Origin: Spirochaetia bacterium
Lineage (GTDB): Bacteria; Spirochaetota; Spirochaetia; PWKH01
Assembly: GCA_021736505.1 (NCBI GenBank)
Contig: JAIPFU010000108.1
Span: 1 to 5,881 of the forward strand
Direction: 5' to 3'
DNA length: 5,881 nucleotides
In this document: positions 1-5,867 of the stretch, one piece after another
Layout: the number at the start of each line of letters is the position of its first letter
Numbering within the stretch: the stretch's first letter is position 1
Notes under the pieces: generated by a model
Databases searched by the model: none
The model's input: only the letters and a program-made list of their open reading frames with translations
Told to the model about the DNA's origin: nothing
Program-made: the position numbers and the translations under genes

Positions 1-406
1 GGGTAGCTAAGCCCAGTCTGTCCCCGCAGCCGAAGGTCGTCTTTTTATCCCGCAATGAAACAGGTTTCGTATAGGGGAATAATGTATGCAGAATTACTGC
101 ATTCTCCCAAGACACTGGAATTTCCTGACCGTAAATACCGTTGTAGTCAAAGAATTCACCGTTAAAACCAAATGGTATAAACGTATTTGAAATTATAAAT
201 AGATTTTTTTCAGAATTTTTCTGTAAGGTACAATTAAAGAAATAGGTTTCATTCAGATACTGAAGGGACTGATGGAAATAAGTATAAGTGTCTTTTTCAG
301 CAAGTTTATATTGTTCATTCAAATACTCATATAACGAATCTTTTGTTAAATCTTTGTGATTATCATTTAGGAAAGTATACATTCCTATGGTTATTTGCCT
401 AATCAT
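1..406 (-). CDS. uxaE: UxaE-like tagaturonate/fructuronate epimerase, N-terminal 135 codons (runs off left edge)
   Basis: This is an open reading frame with no stop from the ATG at 406-404 to the window edge. The start is well fixed: an in-frame TAG lies at 418-416 and AGGGA (417-413) sits six bases upstream of the ATG. The visible protein begins MIRQITIGMYTFL and ends FGCGDRLGLAT at residues 125-135; the next codon begins with C, fitting Pro. The GDRLGLATP motif and its position near residue 130 remind me of UxaE, the metal-dependent C4 epimerase that interconverts D-tagaturonate and D-fructuronate in hexuronate breakdown, known from Thermotoga maritima and a roughly 480-residue family. There is no signal peptide, so a cytoplasmic enzyme is expected. 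Neighbours (two dehydrogenases, a sugar importer) suit uronate metabolism. The family call rests on one recognised motif and context, as most of the protein is outside the window, so it is moderate. It follows the Zn dehydrogenase by 131 bases and may be in the same operon. Confidence 0.6.
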   Translation of the reverse strand, partial: MIRQITIGMYTFLNDNHKDLTKDSLYEYLNEQYKLAEKDTYTYFHQSLQYLNETYFFNCTLQKNSEKNLFIISNTFIPFGFNGEFFDYNGIYGQEIPVSWENAVILHTLFPYTKPVSLRDKKTTFGCGDRLGLAT

Positions 407-486
407 AACTGTTCCCTATTTATTAATTGTAAAAAATACATAGCTTTTCATTTGTGAATTGAAAGAATGTTTTATTAAATCTCTTA

Positions 487-527
487 CCCATGAAAGACGT
501 AGTGTAAGTATCACGCCTCTTCATGGG
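487..527 (-). other. Intergenic hairpin after the Zn dehydrogenase gene
   Basis: On the minus strand the RNA can fold as CCCATGAA, a one-base G bulge, AGGCGU, a 12-base loop, ACGUCU and UUCAUGGG. That is 14 pairs including one G-U. It starts about 10 bases after the dehydrogenase stop. The 3' flank (UAAGAGAUUUAAUAAAA) is not a U-run, so it is not a standard intrinsic terminator. More likely roles are mRNA 3'-end protection, a processing site or a weak attenuator between the dehydrogenase and the uxaE-like gene. The pairing is seen directly; the role is inferred. Confidence 0.55.
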
Positions 528-537
528 CTTCAGAGTT

Positions 538-1587
538 CTATTCTTCTTCTGGAGTAATGATTATTTTCAACCCTTCCCCATTCCTTAATAATTGTATAGC
601 TTTATGAATATCATGGAGCGGCATAATGTGTGATATAACTTTTTCCAAAGGAAGTTTACCACTTTCCATAATTCTTACTGTTTTTTCAAAAGAATGCTTC
701 CCAATAAAAGCACCATAAATTTCAACTTCTTTTTTTAGAAGAACTCCAACTGGAATTTCTGGATTAACTGTTTCATCATGTCCAAATTGAAGAACTTTAC
801 CTCCAGCTCTTACAAGCCTAATTGCCAGCGGTAGAAGCGGTCCAACAGCCTCAATACATACATCTGGACCTTTGCCCATCTCCTGAAGTACAATTTCTTC
901 TAGATTTTCTGTTATTGGATTCACAACAAGATCAGCTCCGCATTCCAGCGCTGCATTTCTGCGATATTCCGAAGGTTCCGAAACAATCAATTTAGAAGCT
1001 CCGTTAGCCTTCATCAACATAGTAAACAGCAGTCCTATAGGCCCTGCTCCAAGAATTACCACATTCTCCCCAGGCTGAACTTTCAGCTTATTGGTAGCAT
1101 TCACAACGCAGGACAACGGCTCTGCCAAGGCAGCTATATGGAAAGGAACATTCTTGCTTATTTTATACAGAGATTGTCTCGGAACAATAACATAATTGGT
1201 ATAAGCACCGTCAGAAAAAATACCTATTGTGTTGGGGTGCCCCTCCTCTTCACAAGTTTCATGCAGGGGAATACATTTATCGGGAAAACCTCTTCTGCAT
1301 TCATCACACACACCGCACCCGGGATGCGGATCAATAAGCACTTGTTCTCCTACATCAAAACCGTAAACATCTGATCCAATTTCTACTATTTCGCCAGTAA
1401 ATTCATGTCCCAAAATTGCACCTTTCTTAGCAGGATGTGCCGGCGGGTCCTGTAGAATGTGTAAATCAGTACCACAAATTCCAATTCCCTTTACTCTTAT
1501 CAAAGCATCAGTACTTTTTTGGAGTTTAGGTTTCTCAACATTCTTTATAACTAATTTCCCAATATCTTCAAAAACTGCGGCTTTCAT
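538..1587 (-). CDS. Zinc-dependent medium-chain alcohol/polyol dehydrogenase, NAD-type
   Basis: A complete 349-residue protein of the zinc medium-chain dehydrogenase (MDR) family, normal length. The N-terminal GroES-like domain carries the catalytic zinc set C38 (GICGTD), H61-E62 (GHEFTG) and E156 (AEPLSC). The structural zinc cysteines are all present at C91, C94, C97 and C105. The Rossmann motif LGAGPIG is at 179-185, and an acidic residue E204 follows the second strand, which in this family favours NAD over NADP. It should oxidise a secondary alcohol of a polyol or sugar acid to a ketone in the cytoplasm. Relatives include sorbitol, threonine and L-galactonate/L-gulonate 5-dehydrogenases; beside a UxaE-like gene, a sugar-acid substrate is attractive but unproven. 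The start ATG has a near-ideal GGAGGA (1599-1594) six bases upstream. It lies 97 bases after the SDR gene and ends in three Glu codons and TAG. The family assignment is firm, the substrate unknown. Confidence 0.93.
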   Translation of the reverse strand: MKAAVFEDIGKLVIKNVEKPKLQKSTDALIRVKGIGICGTDLHILQDPPAHPAKKGAILGHEFTGEIVEIGSDVYGFDVGEQVLIDPHPGCGVCDECRRGFPDKCIPLHETCEEEGHPNTIGIFSDGAYTNYVIVPRQSLYKISKNVPFHIAALAEPLSCVVNATNKLKVQPGENVVILGAGPIGLLFTMLMKANGASKLIVSEPSEYRRNAALECGADLVVNPITENLEEIVLQEMGKGPDVCIEAVGPLLPLAIRLVRAGGKVLQFGHDETVNPEIPVGVLLKKEVEIYGAFIGKHSFEKTVRIMESGKLPLEKVISHIMPLHDIHKAIQLLRNGEGLKIIITPEEE

Positions 1588-1593
1588 TATTCT

Positions 1594-1599
1594 TCCTCC
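1594..1599 (-). promoter_or_regulatory. Ribosome binding site of the Zn dehydrogenase
   Basis: GGAGGA on the minus strand, six bases before the ATG. It is the strongest Shine-Dalgarno match in the window and fixes this start independently of the upstream SDR gene 97 bases away. Confidence 0.8.
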
Positions 1600-1660
1600 A
1601 AAGTGTTTTTATTTTGCTTGATTAATTTAAACTAATTGAATACTATTACTAATAATGAAG

Positions 1661-1679
1661 TTTTTTTTTGGGGGGGGGG
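1661..1679. repeat. Double homopolymer T9-G10 (C10-A9 in the mRNA) between SDR and Zn dehydrogenase genes
   Basis: Nine T then ten G on the plus strand, read as ten C then nine A in the operon transcript. The C run begins five bases after the SDR stop codon and lies entirely in the intergenic gap. A ten-G run is far from expectation in DNA this AT-rich. Such tracts are prone to slippage, both in the cell and in sequencing. It changes no reading frame seen here; any effect would be on mRNA structure, spacing or Rho/protein access. The length itself should be treated as uncertain. Confidence 0.9.
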
Positions 1680-1684
1680 TAGTA

Positions 1685-2464
1685 TCAATGCATTTCCCTG
1701 CCACCGGAAACATTTAAAGAACTACCCGTAATAAAAGAGGCTTCATCAGAAGCTAGAAAAACTACTGCATTAGCAACATCTTCAGGCTTCCCAAGACGAC
1801 CAAGAGGAGTTAGTCTTAAAAATTTCTCATATAATTCTTCATCATAGGTTCTGTTATTCAATTTTGCCGTTTGTGAAATACTTTTTTTAATAAGATCAGT
1901 TTCTACTGGACCTGGGCAAACAGCATTTATAGTTATATTGAATATTCCTAATTCAAGCGCTATCGATTGTGTAAAACCAATCACACCAAATTTTGTTGTA
2001 CAATAAGGACTCGTATATGGCTCCCCTGTTTTCCCAGCAATAGATGAGATATTGACAATTCTACCATATCTCCTTTTTTTCATAACTCTCACAGCAGCTT
2101 GAGTAGAAAGAAAAACACCTTTTAGATTAAGAACCATAAGCTTATCCCAGGTTGATTCTTGAAGTTCTTCTACAGCCCCTTTGATATCCGTTCCTGCATT
2201 ATTCACTAAAATATCAAGAGTTCCAAATTTATTCAGAGTTGTTTTTATCATTTCATCTGCAGATTTTTTCTGTGTAACATCAGTCTCAACAGGAATAGCC
2301 ACTCCTCCAAATTCCATAATTTTTTTTACAGTTTTCTCTGCAGCATCTTGATCAATATCCGCTACAACAACCTTAGCTCCCTCTTTTGCCATTTTAAGAC
2401 ATATCCCTTCACCTATACCATTCCCACCACCGGTAACAATAACTGTTTTTCTATGTAATTTCAC
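1685..2464 (-). CDS. Short-chain dehydrogenase/reductase (SDR), classical FabG-like type
   Basis: A complete 259-residue classical SDR, typical length, a cytoplasmic single-domain Rossmann oxidoreductase. Cofactor motif TGGGNGIG is at 11-18; D36 at the end of the second strand (VVVADID) favours NAD(H). NNAG is at 88-91. The catalytic residues are all present: N113, S141 (in NISSIAG), Y154 and K158 (YCTTK). The CPGPVETD motif (183-190) and a mobile substrate loop follow, and the C-terminus has the usual FITGSSLNVSGG. The start is GTG at 2464-2462, supported by AGGAGA five bases upstream. It lies 41 bases after the permease and 97 before the Zn dehydrogenase, so all three are probably cotranscribed. 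In this setting it may oxidise the imported sugar/polyol or reduce a keto-acid, as SDRs in uronate clusters do; the sequence does not give the substrate. Not fatty acid FabG by context, since no lipid genes are near. Confidence 0.93.
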   Translation of the reverse strand: MKLHRKTVIVTGGGNGIGEGICLKMAKEGAKVVVADIDQDAAEKTVKKIMEFGGVAIPVETDVTQKKSADEMIKTTLNKFGTLDILVNNAGTDIKGAVEELQESTWDKLMVLNLKGVFLSTQAAVRVMKKRRYGRIVNISSIAGKTGEPYTSPYCTTKFGVIGFTQSIALELGIFNITINAVCPGPVETDLIKKSISQTAKLNNRTYDEELYEKFLRLTPLGRLGKPEDVANAVVFLASDEASFITGSSLNVSGGREMH

Positions 2465-2469
2465 AAATT

Positions 2470-2475
2470 TCTCCT
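2470..2475 (-). promoter_or_regulatory. Ribosome binding site deciding the GTG start of the SDR
   Basis: AGGAGA on the minus strand, five bases before the GTG at 2464-2462. It supports a GTG start giving MKLHRKTVIVTGGG, the normal N-terminus for this family; no ATG upstream fits better. Confidence 0.75.
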
Positions 2476-2505
2476 ATTCAATTTAACAGAAATATTTTTA
2501 TCTAA

Positions 2506-3489
2506 TTAATTTTTATACTTATGTTTCCTTTCATCCATTAATACTGCAAAAACAATTACTGATCCTCTTACAACCATTTGAACCGATGGTGGGATTTGAA
2601 GAATTGTCATACCATTAATGAGAACTCCCATTATTAAAGCACCAATAAGAGTACCAAAAACCGTACCAATACCTCCTGTAAAACTTGCACCACCGATAAT
2701 TACTGCTGTTATTGCATCCAATTCCCAACCTTGACCTACCCCCGGTTGTCCAGATAATGTACGAGAAGCAAGTATAATTGCTGCTATGCCAGTAAAAATA
2801 CTCGACAAAGTATAAATATACATTTTAATGTTTCTAACATTTATTCCAGAAACTTCAGCTGCCATCTGACTACTTCCAATTGCAAATACATAAGTACCAA
2901 ATTTTGTTAAATGGAGAATAATAAAACCTATAAAATACACAAGTATAAGAATAAATATAGGAAAATGTATTCCCAAAATCGATCCCCCCCCAATAAAATC
3001 AAAAGCTTCCGTAAAACCAGTAATAGGTCGGCCTTTTGAAATGATAAGCGCAATCCCTCTAGCAATTGACATCATACCTAAGGTTGCAATAAATGGAGGT
3101 ACTCTACCATAAGATATTACTAATCCATTTAGCATCCCTGCTAAGCCAGCAGATATTATACTAGCTAAAATTGGGATTATTAGTGGTAAAGCTAAACCAT
3201 CTGGGTTAACTTTTGCAAATACGGATAAAGTAACTGCAGACATAGCAATTACAGATCCTCCCGAAATATCTATACCTCCTGAGATAATTGTGAAAGTCAC
3301 TCCTAATGCCATTATTGCAATTGGAGTTTGCTGTCTTATAATATTTGTCAAATTGTTGAAAGTAAAAAAACTAGGTTTTATTATTGTCATAAAAACAATC
3401 ATTATAACAAGAATTAAAATAGTACCATATTTTTCGAAGAATTTCCCTCTGTTTTCTCTATTAAATAATTGCTTGATTGAAACTTCCAT
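2506..3489 (-). CDS. Sugar ABC transporter permease, RbsC/XylH type (CUT2 family)
   Basis: A complete 327-residue integral membrane protein of the ribose/xylose/galactose permease family, normal length. It has about eight to ten hydrophobic segments, the first at roughly 22-38 after a short charged cytoplasmic N-terminus. Family landmarks are GGIDISGGSV (71-80), PPFIATLGMMSIARG (131-145), GINVRNIKMYIYTLSSI (215-231, the cytoplasmic loop that meets the ATPase) and GWELDAITAVIIGGASFTGG (254-273). A homodimer should form the pore of an importer with the ATPase encoded 27 bases upstream and a periplasmic or lipid-anchored binding protein. Start ATG with AGGAGA six bases upstream. The C-terminus is Lys-rich (DERKHKYKN). 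One oddity is a run of eight G in the coding strand across the codons for G167-G169 (2991-2984). The family is certain; the transported sugar cannot be read from it. Confidence 0.95.
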   Translation of the reverse strand: MEVSIKQLFNRENRGKFFEKYGTILILVIMIVFMTIIKPSFFTFNNLTNIIRQQTPIAIMALGVTFTIISGGIDISGGSVIAMSAVTLSVFAKVNPDGLALPLIIPILASIISAGLAGMLNGLVISYGRVPPFIATLGMMSIARGIALIISKGRPITGFTEAFDFIGGGSILGIHFPIFILILVYFIGFIILHLTKFGTYVFAIGSSQMAAEVSGINVRNIKMYIYTLSSIFTGIAAIILASRTLSGQPGVGQGWELDAITAVIIGGASFTGGIGTVFGTLIGALIMGVLINGMTILQIPPSVQMVVRGSVIVFAVLMDERKHKYKN

Positions 3490-3516
3490 CCTGATTCTCC
3501 TAGGTATTGTCTTTTC

Positions 3517-5019
3517 TTAGATTTTTATTTTTGTACAATATTGCATAATTTCTTCTTGACTTGTCTTTTTTGCATTAAGGATACCAGTTATTTGACCTTC
3601 TTTTACTACCATAATTCTATCACTCATAGAAATCACTTCAGGTAATTCAGAAGATATCATTATTATTGCTTTCCCCTGTTTAGCTAAATCAACTATCATA
3701 CGATGAATTTCAACTTTAGCACCTACATCAATTCCACGAGTTGGTTCATCAACAATAAGAATTTCTGGATTAGTTAACAACCATCTACCAACTAGTACTT
3801 TTTGCTGATTTCCACCAGATAGATTCTTTATCCTATTTTCCAGGGATGAAGTTTTAATCGAAAGAGCTTCTACCATTGTGTTTGATTTTTTAAGACCTTC
3901 TTTTTTATTAACTAACATACCTCCTGTATATTTTTTAATAGAAGCTATTAAAATATTTATCATTACACTTAGTTCCAAAAAACAGCCTTTGCTCTTACGA
4001 TCTTCGGTTAATAATGCAAACCCATTATTAATAGCATCTCTGGGAGAATTAATTTGAACACTCTTACCTTTAATAAGTATTTCTCCGTTAGTTTTCTTTC
4101 GAATTCCAAATAAAGTCTCCATTATCTCTGATCTTCCTGCACCTACTAAACCTGCAACTCCTAGTATTTCTCCACTTCTTACGAAAAAATTTATTGATTT
4201 AAATTCTCCCTCACGACTTAAGTTCTTTACTTCTAATAATTTTAAACCTATGTCAACATGTACCTTTGGGAAAAAATTATTTATAGATCTACCAACCATC
4301 ATTTTAACAAGTTGATTACTATCAGTATCTTCTTTTTTTACTGTATCTATATGTTTCCCATTTCTAAAAACAGATATATTGTCTGCGATTTTAAAAATCT
4401 CATCCATTTTATGAGTTACATAAAGAATAGTTGTCCCAGATTCTTTTAATCTATGTATTGTCTCAAACAATTTATCAACATCGCTTCCAGCAAGAGCAGA
4501 AGTAGGTTCATCCATCAAAATAATCTTTGATTCATATGATACAGCTTTAGCAATTTCACATAATTGCTGTTTTGCAACACTAAGGTTTTTCATTTTTATA
4601 TCAGGATCAATATCCATTATTCCTATCTTATGCAGTATCCTTCTCGCTTTATTTTTCATTTCTTTTTTATTAAGTAATTTACTCTTACTAAATATTATCT
4701 CTTTCCCAAGAAAAATATTTTGTGTTACTGTAAGCTCAAGAGCAGAACTTAGTTCTTGATGAATCATTGATATACCATTAATTAATGCATCATTTGTATT
4801 CTTAAAATGTTGTTTTTTACCTTCGAAAATCAAAACCCCATTATAAACTGTATAGAGCCCAATAATGATCTTCATCAGAGTAGATTTACCCGCTCCATTT
4901 TCTCCTACAATTGCATGTACTGTTCCTTCTTTAATGGCAAAATTCACATTATCTAGAGCCTTTACCCCAGGAAACGTTTTTGAAACGTTTTTCATTTCAA
5001 GAATTTTATTATTAGTCAC
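3517..5019 (-). CDS. Sugar ABC transporter ATP-binding protein, two-domain RbsA/XylG/MglA type
   Basis: A complete 500-residue protein with two fused ATPase domains, the usual size and layout of CUT2 sugar importers. Domain 1: Walker A GENGAGKST (39-47), Q-loop HQE (87-89), signature LSVAKQQ (146-152), Walker B IILMDEPT (166-173), H-loop H203. Domain 2: degenerate Walker A GAGRSE (293-298, Lys replaced by Arg), signature LSGGNQQK (400-407), Walker B LIVDEPTRGID (421-431), and SSELPE (456-461) where the switch histidine would be. The weakened second site is normal for this family: domain 1 hydrolyses ATP, domain 2 is mostly structural. It acts at the inner membrane face with the downstream permease. 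The start is GTG (5019-5017) with AAGAAGGG ten bases upstream, a rather long spacing; an in-frame TAA at 5052-5050 limits any earlier start. Spacing to the permease gene is 27 bases. Substrate specificity is not encoded here. Confidence 0.95.
   Translation of the reverse strand: MTNNKILEMKNVSKTFPGVKALDNVNFAIKEGTVHAIVGENGAGKSTLMKIIIGLYTVYNGVLIFEGKKQHFKNTNDALINGISMIHQELSSALELTVTQNIFLGKEIIFSKSKLLNKKEMKNKARRILHKIGIMDIDPDIKMKNLSVAKQQLCEIAKAVSYESKIILMDEPTSALAGSDVDKLFETIHRLKESGTTILYVTHKMDEIFKIADNISVFRNGKHIDTVKKEDTDSNQLVKMMVGRSINNFFPKVHVDIGLKLLEVKNLSREGEFKSINFFVRSGEILGVAGLVGAGRSEIMETLFGIRKKTNGEILIKGKSVQINSPRDAINNGFALLTEDRKSKGCFLELSVMINILIASIKKYTGGMLVNKKEGLKKSNTMVEALSIKTSSLENRIKNLSGGNQQKVLVGRWLLTNPEILIVDEPTRGIDVGAKVEIHRMIVDLAKQGKAIIMISSELPEVISMSDRIMVVKEGQITGILNAKKTSQEEIMQYCTKIKI
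4971..4992. repeat. Tandem 11-bp repeat near the start of the ATPase gene
   Basis: Two perfect adjacent copies of GAAACGTTTTT, each holding the palindrome AAACGTTT, one helical turn apart. On the coding strand they fall in the codons for NVSKTF (residues 11-16), a segment conserved in this protein family, so coding constraint may explain much of it. CG-centred palindromes are the usual core of LacI/GalR-type operators, but the flanks do not match the catabolite (cre) consensus because the arms are unequal around CG. Confidence 0.6.
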
Positions 5020-5029
5020 TGATATTATA

Positions 5030-5037
5030 CCCTTCTT
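5030..5037 (-). promoter_or_regulatory. Ribosome binding site of the ATPase GTG start
   Basis: AAGAAGGG on the minus strand, ending ten bases before the GTG at 5019-5017. The spacing is longer than for the other genes in the window (five to six), so translation may be weaker. No alternative ATG/GTG/TTG lies between it and the upstream in-frame TAA. Confidence 0.5.
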
Positions 5038-5083
5038 GATTTTTTTATCTTAACAAACACATAAAGCTTTTTTATATAATCGC

Positions 5084-5113
5084 ACGGAGAGAAATAATAT
5101 TATTTCTCTCCGT
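5084..5113 (-). other. Perfect 30-bp palindrome (stem-loop) between binding-protein and ATPase genes
   Basis: Arms of 15 bases (ACGGAGAGAAATAAT and its exact complement) meet without a spacer, so the RNA can form a long hairpin with a tight A/U loop. It begins 44 bases after the binding-protein stop. Neither strand has a U-run directly after it, so it is not a standard terminator. In ABC importer operons a stem-loop in this place commonly protects the binding-protein mRNA from 3' decay and lowers expression of the downstream membrane components; that is the most likely role here. Being fully symmetric, it could alternatively be bound as duplex DNA by a dimeric regulator. Confidence 0.8.
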
Positions 5114-5157
5114 ACAAAATAATTAATAATTATCTCAGGTTAAGAAAGATGTTATAT

Positions 5158-5748
5158 TTATTCATAAAGTGCTAAAAACTCATCAACATTTTCAGGATAT
5201 ACAGGAACATCTTTTATAATAACATCTTCTGCTTGTCCATCTTTTATTAGCTTCATAGCAGATTCTAATGCCTTTTCAGATAAAGTCTTAGCATCAGCAA
5301 ACATTGTATGGTCAAGTCGACCTTCTTTCATGAATTCCAAAGCAATTGGAGTTGCATCTATTCCTGAAACAATATAATCATCCCTTACCCCTTCATTTTC
5401 TAAAGCTAATACGGCACCTAGAGCCATTTCATCATTACTTGCAACTATTGCATCAATATCTATACCTGCTGATAACCAATTTTCCATTATAGCCATTCCC
5501 TCATCCCGTTGCCAATTACCTACTTCTTCAGCTACAAGTTCAACTTGGGTATATTTCTCTAGAATATTCATATTACCTTGAATGCGTTCTTGGGCAACTA
5601 ATGTCCCGGGTTCACCCATCATTATTGCTATCTTTCCCTTACCACCAAGCAAATCAATTACTGATTCCATCTGTGTCTCTCCGGTAACAATTGAATCTTG
5701 CAAGACCCTTACATCAGCTTCATCTATAGCTTGCTGAACGGCTACATA
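5158..5748 (-). CDS. Ribose-type (RbsB-like) sugar-binding protein, N-terminally truncated fragment
   Basis: This encodes the C-terminal part of a type I periplasmic binding protein, the ligand receptor of the ABC importer that follows. The recognisable protein starts near YVAVQQAIDEADVRVLQDS, which aligns by eye with the VxVN...ADVYVGSD segment of the family. It continues through GGKGKIAIMMGEPG, AQERIQG, VASNDEMALGAVLAL and VSGIDATP to a normal C-terminus (ALYE, TAA). Compared with E. coli RbsB by eye, the ligand residues R141, N190 and D215 have counterparts in QER, SND and GID; the Q235 position looks different, so the ligand is probably not ribose. Missing are the signal peptide and about 100 or more residues of the first lobe. 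The frame stays open to a TAA at 5790-5788 but has no ATG and no family likeness beyond about 5750. A TTG at 5703 is a formal start without a convincing binding site. As it stands the gene should be non-functional, or the sequence is misjoined. Confidence 0.85.
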   Translation of the reverse strand, partial: YVAVQQAIDEADVRVLQDSIVTGETQMESVIDLLGGKGKIAIMMGEPGTLVAQERIQGNMNILEKYTQVELVAEEVGNWQRDEGMAIMENWLSAGIDIDAIVASNDEMALGAVLALENEGVRDDYIVSGIDATPIALEFMKEGRLDHTMFADAKTLSEKALESAMKLIKDGQAEDVIIKDVPVYPENVDEFLALYE

Positions 5749-5753
5749 TGTAG
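5742..5753. repeat. 12-bp palindrome at the likely truncation point
   Basis: CTACATATGTAG is a perfect palindrome. It spans the codons for Thr-Tyr-Val where likeness to sugar-binding proteins stops. It may mark the recombination or assembly junction, or be coincidence; nothing else identifies it as an attachment or insertion site. Confidence 0.4.
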
Positions 5754-5820
5754 ATACCCGCGAAAAAAATATGAGAAAAGAAGTAGATTACCGGAATAAA
5801 AAATGAGATACTTGAAGAAA

Positions 5821-5867
5821 AGGATAAAAGAATGCGGGATATCAATACCAATATCCTTCCCGCATTC
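5821..5867 (-). terminator. Probable intrinsic terminator of an upstream, off-window minus-strand gene
   Basis: On the minus strand, GAATGCGGGA (5867-5858) pairs perfectly with TCCCGCATTC (5839-5830), with an 18-base interior that can pair further (GGATAT with ATATCC compete). The stem is followed by TTTTATCCTTTTCTT. GC-rich stem plus a T-rich tail fit a Rho-independent terminator. On the plus strand the hairpin is followed by AAAAACC, so it does not work in that direction within the window. Its gene must lie to the right of the window. Confidence 0.65.

Noticed and set aside
421..480. Separate sigma-70 promoter for the uxaE-like gene
   Set aside because: A TATGTA box can be found, but the only -35 candidate at 17 bases (CTTTCA) is poor, and such AT-rich sequence yields matches by chance.
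1138..1374. Plus-strand open frame of 78 codons inside the Zn dehydrogenase gene
   Set aside because: Antisense to codons for conserved zinc-binding residues, no ribosome binding site and no recognisable domain; it is a shadow of the real gene.
1644..1654. TATTACTAATA odd palindrome in the SDR-dehydrogenase gap as an operator
   Set aside because: Only five-base A/T arms in a very AT-rich gap, inside an operon rather than at a promoter; not distinguishable from chance.
3290..3520. Plus-strand open frame of 76 codons over the permease start
   Set aside because: Hydrophobic only because it is the complement of membrane-segment codons; no start signal.
4124..4141. Missing Walker A lysine in the second ATPase domain (GAGRSE) as a damaging mutation
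   Set aside because: Arg and a degenerate second site are typical of RbsA-family proteins; both signature and Walker B are intact.
4258..4449. Plus-strand frame of 63 codons within the ATPase gene
   Set aside because: Antisense to ATPase coding sequence, no binding site, low-complexity AT-rich translation.
4981..4994. TGAAACGTTTTTCA as a catabolite-response (cre) site
   Set aside because: The CG is one base off the centre required by the cre consensus, giving two mismatches at the core positions.
4865..5053. Plus-strand frame of 62 codons over the ATPase N-terminus
   Set aside because: Its sequence is the complement of the Walker A region; no support for translation.
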